A stretch of DNA of 64,000 bases from Xanthomonas sp. AM6 (GTDB lineage Bacteria > Pseudomonadota > Gammaproteobacteria > Xanthomonadales > Xanthomonadaceae): positions 443,001-507,000 of the forward strand of contig NZ_CP106869.1 of NCBI RefSeq assembly GCF_025665335.1. Direction: 5' to 3'. Position numbers and translations under genes: made by a program. Under the pieces are notes generated by a model. It did not search any database, was not told the origin of the DNA, and saw only the letters and a program-made list of their open reading frames with translations. Of the stretch, positions 1 to 12,000 are shown one piece after another (within the stretch, counting starts at the first letter, position 1; the number at the start of each line of letters is the position of its first letter).

Positions 1-43
1 CGGCAGCGCGGAGGCGCTGGCCGCGGCCTGCGTCGCCGCAGTG

Positions 44-3000
44 TCATGGGCCGGGTTGGCAGCGCGGATCGTCCACCTTGCAGTCGCCGAATCCGACCAC
101 CTGCACGGTGATGACCGACGGCGCTTCGCGTGGCGTGGCGTTGCCGCGCGAGGCCAGGTCGCCGACCGCATCGGACACCGCCGCCGCGGCGTTGGACGCG
201 GCGCTCAATGCGCCGCCATCGACGTTGCGCGCGGTCCCGACGCCGACCGTATCGCCCTGCACCTGGATGTTGTCGGCATTGGCGACGAACTGCGCAGCTA
301 CGATCAGATTGCCGGCGGCGCGGATGCCGGCATCGCCGGCGTCGACGGTGCCGCGCGGGGCGACCAGCACCGCGTTGCCGCGCGGATCGTCCGCATTCAG
401 GCGCAGCGTGGCGATGCCGGCACCGCTGACCTGGCCGCTGGCGTCGAGCACGCAGTACTGGTCCTGGTCGCACAGGTAGCGCGCCCGCGCGCGCTCGGCG
501 CTGGTCTTGCTGCCCTTGCCGGCATTGATGTCGCCATTGGAGCTCCACAGCGTCAGGTCGCCGCCGCGCTGGGTGAAGATGCGGCTCTGCGCCAGCAGCA
601 CGCTGGCATCGGTGAAGACGCCGATGTCGCCTTGCCCCACCGCCAGGATGCCCTGCTGCGCCGGGCCGATCAGCACGTTGCCCTGGGAATCGGTCACCAC
701 CGGCGGCGCCAGCACGCTGCCGACCTGCAGTGCGCCGCCCGGACCGAGGATGCGGATATCGCCGCCGGCCTGGGTCTGAAGGGTGGAGCCGCGCATGTCC
801 AGGGTGCCGGTGAGACTACGCGTCGCTGCGCCGTTGGCGCCGCCTTCCAGGTTGTTGCGGGTGTAGCCCAGGCGAGCCGGGAACAGCGCCTCGATCGCGG
901 CGTAGCCGCGTGTGTATTTCTGGAAGTCCGGGCTGGCGGGATTCGCGTAGCCTTCGCCGACCTGCTTGAGCACGTCAAGGAAGACGCGTTCGCTCAGCAG
1001 GCGCCGGGTGGCGGTCGGCAGTTGGGCGAACTGACGCCAGGCCTCGGCGGGCGTCAGCGTGTCCTGCATGGCCACGGCTGACTGTGCAAGCGGCATTGAG
1101 GCCGGTGCAGAGGTGTCCGGCGCATGTTGGAGCACGAATTCGACCAGCCAGCGCTGGTAGGTGTCGGTGTTCTGCTGGCTGCCCGGATCCAGATACAGCG
1201 CGGCCAGCGCATCGGCATCCTCGCCGTTGGCCACGCCGTAGCGCACGACAAGATCCGCGCCGGAAGTGGTGCGGATACCGCCCGCATTCCGGTCGACAAG
1301 GCCAATCCGCAGGCCCTTCATGGCCTCTTCGGCCGAGGTCAGCGGACCGAGATTGCGCCCGGCCTCCACCTCGAACGTTCCGGGACCGTCGAGTGACATC
1401 CAGCCCCAGCGAACGGACTCGTCGCCAACGGGGCCTCCCAGGATCGGGGTGTAGTAGATGTCGCGCCCTGCCTGAACCCGGGTCACGTCCGAGGCCCGGT
1501 AGTTCTGCGCTCTCAGATCCAGATTGACGACGTCGCGGCCGGCACGAATGTCCGCCGGTTTCGGCAATTGCAAGGTCAGCGGATTGAGCATGAAGCCGTC
1601 GGCCGCATAACCGCTCACCACGTCGCCGTCGCGGCTGTAGATGCGCACAGGTTGCGCATCGTTCCGATGCAGGTCGAGTTGCGCATTGCTGCCAGCAGAA
1701 GCGTCGTTGCCGTCGTAATTGCCGGTTTCGTCGAGCATCGCCAGTTGGAACTTGTTCTTGCCGGCGACCAGCGTGTCGTTGAACAGGCGAATGTCGCCCT
1801 GCGCCATCGCTTCGAGCTGCCCTTGCGCCGACGGATACAGGCGCCCGCCGGTCTCGAACTGCAGGCTGCCGCTGTGGGCGACTGCGTCCACGCGGGCCGG
1901 AAGCACGTCGTCGAACACACCGTTGGTCAGGATGAGATCGTTCGTGCCGCGGCTCGTATCGCGCGCGCCGTTGCCGAACAGCACCGCCGGCAGCTTGAGC
2001 GTGCCGAGGCGGACATCGCCGTTCAACGTGTCGATGGCGATCGCCGAGGCGCTGCCGTAGTCGGTGGTGGCGCGGGTGGTGTCGCTCATCAATGCGGCGA
2101 CGCCGCCGGAGGACAGCACGTAGCTGGGATTGACGATGGCGCCGAGCGACGCGTCGCCGCCGGCATGGATCGCCCATTGCCCGTCCTGCAGTGCGAATAC
2201 CGGGTCGACCGCACTGCTCACCTGCAGCAGTGTCCCGGCTTCGTTGTAGCCCTGGCCGCGCAGCGTGAACGCGCTGCCCAGGTTGCCGCCGGCATTCAGG
2301 CTGCCTTGCCCGTGCGCGACGAAATAGTCGCCGCCGAGCACGTCGCGTCCTGCGTCCACCTGCAGGTCGCCGCCGCCATAGGTCTGGCGGCCCTGCGCGG
2401 TCAGCCGGTAGCTGGTCGGCAGCGAGACCGACAACTCGCGGATGTCGCGCCCGGCCTGCACCGCGACGTCGCCGCCGCTGCTGAGCACGCCCTGGGCGAA
2501 GCCGCCGTAGTTGATCAGCCCGGCGCTGGGCGTGACGCCGTCGGCGCCGACCGGATTGCCCACCTGCAGCCACGGCCACCAGTACTGGCCGACGTAGTTG
2601 CCGGCCACGCCGGTGCGGCTGCCGTCGCGATCGAACACCTGGCGGTTGCCGAGGATGTCGCGCCCGGCCTGCAGCAGCAGGTCGCCTGCGGCTTCGGCGT
2701 TGGCCTGCGCGCTGACCACCTGGTCGGCGGTGCCGCTGGCGTTGTCGCTGCGCACGATGCGGATGTCGCTGTCGGCATCGCTGCCGGCGGCGGGCTGGCC
2801 GGCGCTGTAGACGCTGGCCGGCGCGTCGGCGTCGGCGAAGCGCAGGTCGCGCGCGGCGGCGATCTGGATGCTGCCGGTGCCGGTGCGCACCACGGTCGGC
2901 AGCAGCACGTCCTTCTTGCCGCTTTCCTGGTAGCGCTGGTGGCCGTCGAGCACCACGTCGGCCTCGCTGCCGGCGCGCAGCGCGTCGGGGCGGATGCTGG

Positions 3001-6000
3001 CGAAATCGGCGCCGGCGACGATGCGGTAGCGGCTGCTGTCGCCGCCGATCAGGCTGGTGGTGGCGAGCGGCAGCGGATTGTCGGCGCGGGCCTGCAGCGA
3101 TGGCGTGTTGTGGGTGGCGGCCGGCAGCAACGGCCCGAGCACCGGGGCGGCGGGCAGCGCCAGGGTGGCCAGGCCGAACACGCCGGCGTTGGACAGCTCG
3201 GTGTTGTACGCGAACATGTCGAGCAGATAGCTCTGGTAGCTGGCGAGGTAGGTGGAATAGTCGGCCGGCGAGGTCGGCCCGCTCGGTGCCTGCGGCTGGT
3301 CGGGGTAGTCCTGGATCGGGTAGCCGTTGTCCGGCGAATAGCTGTAGATCACCCCTTCCAGCAGGCTCATCGGCAGGCCGCCCAGGTCGTGCGGCTGCTG
3401 CAGCATGTCCAGCAATTGCAGGTATTGCCCGTAGTACTGCGCGGCCTGGTCGGGGTCGCCGAGGTCGGACGGCGGCGCCGGGAGCAGGCCGTCGATGCTG
3501 ATGAAGGCGTTGTTGAAGGCGTTGTCGAGCAGGGTCTGGTAGGCATTCGCCGCGCTGGTGTAGGTCCCCTGCGGCCCGCCGCCGCCGAACGGATTGCGCA
3601 GCTGGTAGAACCCGTCGCTGAGGCTGGCCTTGATGGTCACGCCGCCCTCGGCGCGCAGGGTCAGCACCGGCGCGTTGCCGTTGTAGCGGAAGTCCAGCTG
3701 GTCGCGGTTGGCGCCCGAGCCGAGGTTCCAGTTGCTCATCACCCGGATCTCGCCGCCGTTGATGGTCGGATCCGGATTGCGCAGCTCGATGCCGGGACGC
3801 GCGCGCAGGTTGGGCAGGTTGCTCAGGCGCGCCTCGAACGCGAAGCCGGGACGTTGCACGAAGCCCATCAGCGTGCCGGGCGTGCCGGCCGCATCGTCGG
3901 CATAGCCGTAGAACTGGCGATGCGCGGCGTTGGCGCTGTCCGGGGTGAACGCGTAGCGGGTGAGGTAGTCGGCGACCTGCGCCGGCGTGGTCGGCGCCGC
4001 CACCGCGTTGCCGGTCAGATCCGTCCAGCTGCCGGCCAGCAGCGCGCCCTGGGCGTCGTACCAGCCGGCCGGATCGATGATGCCGTCGAAGTGCTTGTTC
4101 GGATCGACACTGGCGTCGGTGGTGCTCCACACCGCGTAGGCTTCCAGGCCCACCTCGCGCGCGCCGCGCACGCTGGCGCCGTTGGCGACGGTCACGTTGA
4201 CCTCGCCATCGGCGAGCAAGGGCGTGCGGATCTCGACGTTGCCGCCGGCCAGGCCGCCGGCGCTGCCGCCGGAGACATCCAGCACCGCATTGGCGCCGAT
4301 CGCGATGGTGCCGGCGGCGCCGGCCTGCACGTTCTGGTAGCCGTAGTCGGTATTGAGGGTGCCGTCGTCGCGGCCGCTGCTGCCCAGCGCGATGCTGCCG
4401 CCGCGCTTGTCGGCGGCGCTGCCGCGCGCCAGCAGCTGGCCGTCGATCGCCACGCCGTGGCGGCCCCATAGCGCGATGCTGCCGCCCTGGGTGCCGGAGG
4501 CGTCGATGCTGCCGGCGATGCCGATGTTGCCGTTGGCCGCATCGCGGGCGGTGGCGTCGGCGCCACCGTCGGCGGTCAGGGTCACCGCGTCGGCGCGCAG
4601 CGTGTTGCCGGCCGACAGCAGCAGGTTGCCGCTGCGCGCATGCAGGTCGATGGCGCCGTCGAAGCCGCTGCCGGCCAGCTGCACCGCCAGCGGATCAAGC
4701 GCGATCGCGCTGCCCGAGTCGAGCACGAAGCGGCCGCCGCGGCCTTGTGCGGCGTGGCCATCGAGGCGGCCGGGCAGGGCCACGCGGCCTTGCGCCGCCG
4801 ACAGGTTCACGCTGCCGGCGTCGGCGCTGCCCACGGCCGACACGTCGATGCGGGTGGAAGCGTCGGCAAGCACGTCGCCGGTCGCGGCCTGCAGGGTGAC
4901 CATCCCGCCCTGGGTCGGCCGCGTGGCGCCGAAGAAGGCGCTGGCGACGCCGGACGCATCCAGGGCGGCGCCATCGTGCAGGCGCACCGCACCCTCGGTG
5001 CTGCGCAGCACGATGCCGCCGGAATTGGCGCGGATCAGCCCGCTGCTGTCGATGCTGGCGCCGACCAGGCTGACCCGCCCGCCCAGCGGCTGCGCCGCGC
5101 CGGCGCTGCCGCCGCTGCGTTGCAGGCGCAACGCGCCGCCGGTGCGCAGGGTCTGGTCGGCGCCGGCGTCGGCCAGCAGCAGCGGCGTGCGCAGGTCCAC
5201 GTCGCGGGTGCCGAAATCGAACTGGCCGCGGTCGCGCACGTACAGCGTCTGCGCCGCATCCACCGCGACCGCGCCGAAACCGGTCAGTTGCTTGTCGCCG
5301 CCGGCGAAGGCGACTTCGCGCCCCTGCAGGTGCAGCAGGCCGCCGCCGGCCACGCTGTCGGCCGGCGCCGCGCTGCTGCCCTGGTTGGAGAAGGTCAGCT
5401 GGTCCGCGCTCAGGCTGACGTCGCCGCCATCGCCGACGAAGCGGCCGGCGCTGAGGGTGAGCGCGTTGCTCACGCGCAGGTCCAGGCCGCTGGCGAACTC
5501 CATGTCGCCATAGCTGTGCAGGCCGACCTGTCTGGCCTGCGCGAACTGCGCCAGGCTGCCGGCACCGAGCACCAGGCCGTCGGCCTCGCCGCTGGCGGCC
5601 TGCGCGTCCAGGCGCACGTGGCTGGCGCTGGCGTCGATGCGCTGGCCGCGCAGCAGCGCGCCGGCATCGATCGCGCTGTCGCCGGTGGAATCCAGGCTCA
5701 GCGCCGCACCGCCATCCAGCAGCGCACCGGCGCCGATCTGCAGGCGTGCGCGCGCCTGCGCCGCATCGGGCACGTTGGCGCGCACGATCCCGGCCGTGCC
5801 GAGGCTGGACAGGCGCAGCAGCGCGCTGTCGCCGCTGTCGCCGCCGTCCTCGCCGACCAACAGCGTCGCGGCAGCGCGGGCGCCCGTGCCGCCCTGGGCC
5901 TGCAGCACGCTGCCGGCGTCCACGCGCACGCCGCTGTCGGCATCGCTGTCGTCGCCGCTGGCGGCCGCCAGCAGCAGTTCCGGCGCGCGCAATGCGCTGC

Positions 6001-9000
6001 CGGCGTCGTTGCTGACCCGCAGCCGCTCCGCGGTCACGTGCAGGCGCGTGCCGTCGCTGGTCTGTTCGCGGGTGCCGCCGAGCAGCAGGCTGCCGGCGTT
6101 CATCGCGTTGAGCGCGGTCGCCTCCACGCCGACGTAGCCGGCCGCGGCGGTCTGCCCGGCACCGAGCACCTGCAGCGCGCGCGCGGCGATATCGACCTGG
6201 GCGGCGTTGCCGCCGCTGGCGGCGGCGGTGGACAGGCCGGCGCCCAGGCCGAGCGCGCTGCCGGCGTCCAGGATCAGCTGCCCGCCGTCGCGCGGCAGCT
6301 GCGGCACCGCATTGCCGCGGCCGGCCGCCTGCGCGGCGAAGAACGCATTGGCGCCGGTGCGGGTGTATTCCGAGTACTGGCCCCAGGTCGCCGCCGACTG
6401 CACTTCGAACAGCTGGCTGCGCGCGCTGCGCGTACCGCTCAGGGTATCGACCAGGTAGCCGGCGACCACGGCGGTGCCGTCGGGCGCGATCAGGTTCTGC
6501 GCGGCCGTGGCGTCATCGCTGCCGCTGCGCGCGACCACCCGGTAGGCACCTGGCAGCGTGGCGTACTTGGCCGGCAGCAGCGTGTAGTCGCCGTCCGCCA
6601 AGCCGGGCACGCCGCTCAGATGCACGGCGCTGCCGAGCGCGGGCGTGCCGCCGTTGCGCTCGAACGCCGCGTCGCTGGCGGCAACCGGCGTCTGCACGCC
6701 GGGCACGATCGCGTAGACCGTGCGGCCGTCCGGATACAGCGGCACCTGGGCGGCGCTGCCGCTGGCATAGCTGGTGTTGGTGGAGGACAGCAGGTCGCGG
6801 CTGCCGCCGGTGCCGGGCACCCACTCGCTGGCCTGCAGGTCGCCGCCGCCGGACAGGTCCACGCGCGCGCCGGGCGCCAGCGCGATGCTGTCGGCGTCCA
6901 GCCGAATCTGCTTCTGCGGCGGCGCGCCCAACGCGGTGTTGCTGCCCTGCGCGCTGCCGTCGTAGCGCCACTGCGCGCCGTCCACGGTGCTGCCGTACGG
7001 CAGGGTCGCGCCTTCCAGCGACACCGAGGTGAGGCTGCCGGCGCCGAGGCTGACCTCGCGGGTCGGGGTCAAGGCGCGGTTGCCGAACACCGCGCGCGCG
7101 GCCGCGTCGTCGGACGCACCCACGCCGAGCAGCAACCGCCCGCTCGGCGCGCGCAGGCGGCCGTCCTGCGCGATGCGGGTCGCGTCCAGCGCCAGCGTGC
7201 CGCCGGCCGACAGCGGCAGCGCCGGCGTGTCGCCCTGGGCCTGGATGTGGATGCTGGTGTCGGCACGCGTACCGTCGGCACCGAGCGCGCCGAGCGCGCG
7301 CACCAGGAAGGTCTCGCCGCTGGCCGGGTACAGCTGCGCGGCGCTGAAGGTCAGGTTGCCGGCGGTCAGCAGTTCGCCTGCGCGCGGCGTGGCGATGCCG
7401 TTGGCGTCGAGCAGGTAGGCATAGGCGGCGGGCGTGTGGAAGCGCAGCGCGCCGCTGCTGGACAGGCGCGCCTCGCCGACGCCATCCAGCGCGAACTGGC
7501 CGCCGAGATCGATCTGTGCGGCGTTCACCGTCAGCGTGGTCGCGCCGGGCGCCTGCGGTTCGGCCAGGACCGCGGCCGCGCTGTTCGGCGATTGCCAGCC
7601 GTTGAGGCCGACGTAGGCGGCGCTCAGTGTGACCTGGCCGCTGTCGGCCAGGTCGCCGAAACCGGTCGCCCCGTCCGCCAGCAGCGCATAGCGCGGCGCA
7701 TTGAACACCAGCGCGCGCGCCAGCGACAGATCGACGTCGCCGGCGAAGCCGACCGGCACCTGCGGGCGCAAGGTGCTGGTCGGCGACTGGTCGCCGACCA
7801 GCAGCGTATCGATGCCGCTGGCGTGCAGGCGATCGGCGGCGAAGTACAGCGGGCCGGGCGTTGCGGTGGCGTTGGGCAACGGCGCGCCGGGCTGCGCGCC
7901 CTGCGGCAGGCGGCTGTCGTGCTGGGTGAAGATCACCCCGCTCGGACCGGGCAGCACCTGGTTGCTGCCGTCCACCAGCTTCAGCGGCAGCAAGGCCAGG
8001 GTGCCGCCGCGGTCCTGCGCGCTGCCGCCGCCGGCGCGGATGCTGCCGTCGAAGTACAGGCCGGTGCTGGCGGCCAGGTCCAGGCGCCCGCCGGCGCTGC
8101 CCACGGTCTGCGCCTGCAGCGTGTCGCCAGCGCCGATGACGGCGTTGCCGGTGGGCAGGTCCAGCACCGCGGTGGTGCCGGCCAGGTCCAGCTGCGCGCC
8201 GTCGGCGACCACGATCGCGCCGCTGTCGTTGCTCAGGGTGATGTGGCCGCCGCCGAGCACGCGCCCGCTGCGCGGCCGCACCAGGCCGCTGGCGCCGGGT
8301 TGCAGCGCGGCCTGCGGATCGAGCAGGGCGATGCCGGAGACGTCCAGGCGGCTGTCCGCGCCCAGCCATACCGCCTTGCCTGGCGCCGCATAGGCCGGGC
8401 CGCGGTCCACGTCGGGCGCGGCGGACAGGCCCGAGTCGCGCGAGGTGTCGCCGGACACGACGATGCTGCCGCCCTGCGCCTGGATGCCGCCCAGCACCTC
8501 GACCTGGCCGCGCCCGCCGATGCGCACGCTCGCGCCCGGATCCAGCAGCAGCTGCGCGCCTTCGTCGAGCAGCACGCGCCCCGTGGCGCCGCTCAGGCTG
8601 GGATTGCCGGCGACGCGGCCGAGGAAGTCGCCGCCGCGCAGCGCGAAATCGGTGGCGGGGCGATAGAACGGATCGAGCTGGCCGAGCGTGGCGTAGCCGT
8701 TGCCGCCGGCCTGCGCCGCGCCGGCGACCACCGCGCTGCCGCTGGCGGCGCCGCGCAGCGCCTGCAGGTTCGGGAGCAGGTTGCGCTGGCCGACCCGCAG
8801 CTGGGTGCCGGCGGCGATGGTGGCGTCCTGTTCGGCGGCCAGGTCGTAGCTGCCGAAGCTGTTGTCGGCGAAGAAGCCGGCGTCCAGGTGCAGCACGCGC
8901 GCGTCGCTCGGCGCGGCGCCGCCGATCTGCACGCCGAAGGCGCGCAGGCTCAGCGTGCCGCCGCCGGCGAAGTTGTCCGCGCGCAGGCTGGCCGGATCGA

Positions 9001-12000
9001 ACTGCAGCCGCCCGGCGCCGTCGGCGACGGGGGCGTCGGCGGTGTAGGTGGGCGAGCCGGCACTCTCGTTGGACGGGCGCACGTAGGTGTGCAGGGCGAT
9101 GTCGCCGCCATGGCCGAGCGGCCGCCCGTCGCGCATGGCCAGCGCGCCGTTCTCGTCGACATAGCCGCCGCTGGAGGCGTCGAGCACCGCGCCGGGCGCG
9201 ATCAGCAGCGATGCGCTCTGGTCGCTGTTCTGGCCGGTCGTCGTGTCGGTAAGCCGTGCCTGCAGCGCGTCGAGGGCGATGCTGCCGCCATCGACGAAGG
9301 CGCTGCCCTGCGCTTCGGCGCCGAACCGGCGGTCGTCGTTGGTCCAGCGCCCGCTCACGTCCAGCCGCGCGCCGGCGCCGAGCAGCAGGTCGCCACGGCC
9401 GAGCAACTGCTGGCCGTCGTCGGCTTGCCGCGGATCCTGCGCGTAGGCGAAGCCGCCGCTGCTCTGCAGCGCGATCTTGCCGGCATGCGCGGTCAGCGCG
9501 CCGTCGATCTCCAGGCGCCGCGCCTGCAGCGAGATCGTGCCGCCGTCGGCGACCTGCATCTCTGCGCCGGCCGCCACTTCGATCACCGGCGCATTGCCGA
9601 TCGCGACCGTCTGCAATCCGCTGCCATTCACCATGCGCGTGGACAGCCGCGACCAGAACAGCGGGTTGTCGCGCTCCTGCGCCGACGCGGCGCTGTCCGG
9701 GACCGCATCGGCCGGCGTGTCCACTGCCAGTCCCTGCGGCAACGCGGCAGCGGCGTCGACGATCGTCCAGCTGCGCTGTTCGCGGTCGATGTCGCCATTC
9801 ACGGACAGGCCGATGGTGGCGTTGTAAAGACCGATGTCGCTGTCGATGCGCAGCGCACCACCTTGCGGCAAGGTGCCGCGCGCACGCTGGTAGCGTCCGG
9901 CGAGGGCTTGCGCGGAGAGATCGCCCTCCAGCAGCGCCAGACCCGGTTCCTGTCCGTTGTTGCCGGCATGCCGCCCGAGTTCGATGTTCAGCGCGCCGGC
10001 GTCGCCACCGTGCAGATAGTCGCTCTCGTAATAACGGCGGCTGCCCAGCAATGGGTTACGGAATTGTTCGCTCACGCCCCAGCGCGTGTGCGCGACGGTC
10101 TGCGTGCCGGCCACGCCCAGGTAGCGCAGGGACGGGTCGGCGCTGGCCAAGTCGTACAGGCGCCCGTCGGCGCCGAGCAGGCGCGGTGTCTCGACCATGC
10201 CGCCGAGCATGTGCACGTAGCCGCCGTCCATGTTCAACTGCGCGCCAGGCGCGATCACCAGGTCGCGCGCGCCGATGTTGATGGTGCCGCCGTCGAGCAG
10301 CATCTCGTCGATGCTGCGCGGCACCTGGTCGACATAGCCCTGCGCATTGAGCAACGGGCTGCCGACCCAGGCCTGGCCGTCCTCGCGTACGCCGCTGGCG
10401 CGGCGATCGAACTGCAGCGCCTGGCGGAACAGCGCGCCGTCGCGTTGCAGCGGCGCATCGGCCAGTTCGTTCTGGCCCACGCGCGGGATCTGCACCAGGT
10501 TGCTGCTCATCGCCTGCTGCACATCGGCGATGCCGGACACGTCGAGCTGCGCGCCGCTGTCGATCATCAGCCGGTTGTTGAGTTGGGGACGCCCCTGCGG
10601 CCGGGTGGCCTCGCTTCCCAGGCCGATCAGGTTCACGGTTCCGCCCGGAGCGAAGGTGAGCGACTGTTCGCGCAACTGCACCTGCGCGCCAGCCAGGATC
10701 ATCCGCGGGCCGAGGAAGGCCAGATCGGCGGCGCTGCTGGAGGTGGTGGTCTCGCCATCGTGCTCGGGCAACGTGGCGGTGACCGAGCCCGGCGCCAGTT
10801 CCAGGGCGCCACCCTTGTAGTTGGCCAGCGCATCGCCGCCGGCGGTGCTTTCCTGGTTGATCGCCAGCAGCATCGCGCTGCCCGGGCGGCTGATGCTGGT
10901 GGTGGCCTGGACCAGGCCGCGCTGCTGCACGCTGTAGCCGGCCAGTGTCGCGTTGCCGCGGGTGACGGCGACGATGCCGCTGTTGTCCAGCGTACCGACT
11001 GCGGAGCGGTCGCCGGTCGGCGAGAAGAAGCCGCTGAAGCCCAACGGCATGCTGTTGCCGCTGCTGGTTCCGAGCAGCGTCTGCAGTTCCTGCGACTTCC
11101 GCAACCCCAGCACCGCCGCCAGCATCGCCTGCCCGTCCTGCGCGGTCACCGTGCCGGCGTTGCTGACGTTCGGCGCGGCGATCAGGGTGTAGCCCTGGCT
11201 GCCGCTGGCGATGCGCGCGCCGCTGTCGATCCGGATGTCGCCCGGGGTCTGCCCGGCGGCCACGCTGTCCAGGCCGGTCAGCACCACGCCGGTCTGGCCG
11301 GCGACGCCGAACAGGCCGCGGTTGAGGAAGGTCTGGTCGCTGAGCAGCCGGTTGGCGTCGAACAGGTCCAGCGAGGACACCAGCAGCGAATGCGCGTTGA
11401 CCTGGCTGGCGCCGCCGAACAGCACGCCGTTGCGGTTGAGCAGGTACACCTGGCCCGGCGCCTGGATGCTGCCCAGGATCTTGCTCGGCGCTGCGCTCGG
11501 GTCGTTGACCCGGTTCAGCGCGATCCACTGCGCCGCGTCGCTGCCGCCGGCGGACTGGTCGAACTGCAGGCGGGTGCGGCTGCCGACGTTGAACGTCTCC
11601 CAGTTGAGGATCGCCTTCTTCTGGGTCTGCTGGATGGTGACCTGGGTGTCGCCGCCGACCACCTGCTGGGTCGGCGCGCGCGCGCCCAGCCAGACGTTGC
11701 GCTGGCCCAGGCGCGGATCGTCGTTGCGCACCGCGCCCGGATCGATGATCGCGCCGTCGGGCAGCTGCAGGCCGCCCTTGCCCAGGCCGTCCGGCACCAC
11801 GCCGGCCTGCGATGCCTGCGCCGCGGCGCGCGCGGCGGCCTGCACCGCGTCCAGGCTCTGCCGGGCCTGCGCGGCGCGCTGGAACGCCTGCAGCGACTTC
11901 TGCGCCAGCTTGCTGGCCGCCGCCGACTGCAGGCCCTGCTGCTGCGCGGCCGCTGCCGCCTGCGCGCCAGGATCGGCACCGCGGCGCACGAACGGGCTGG

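Noticed and set aside
1568-4471. A further long plus-strand ORF (967 codons) opposite tpsA
   Set aside because: It has the same cause and composition as above; it mirrors the tpsA codons.
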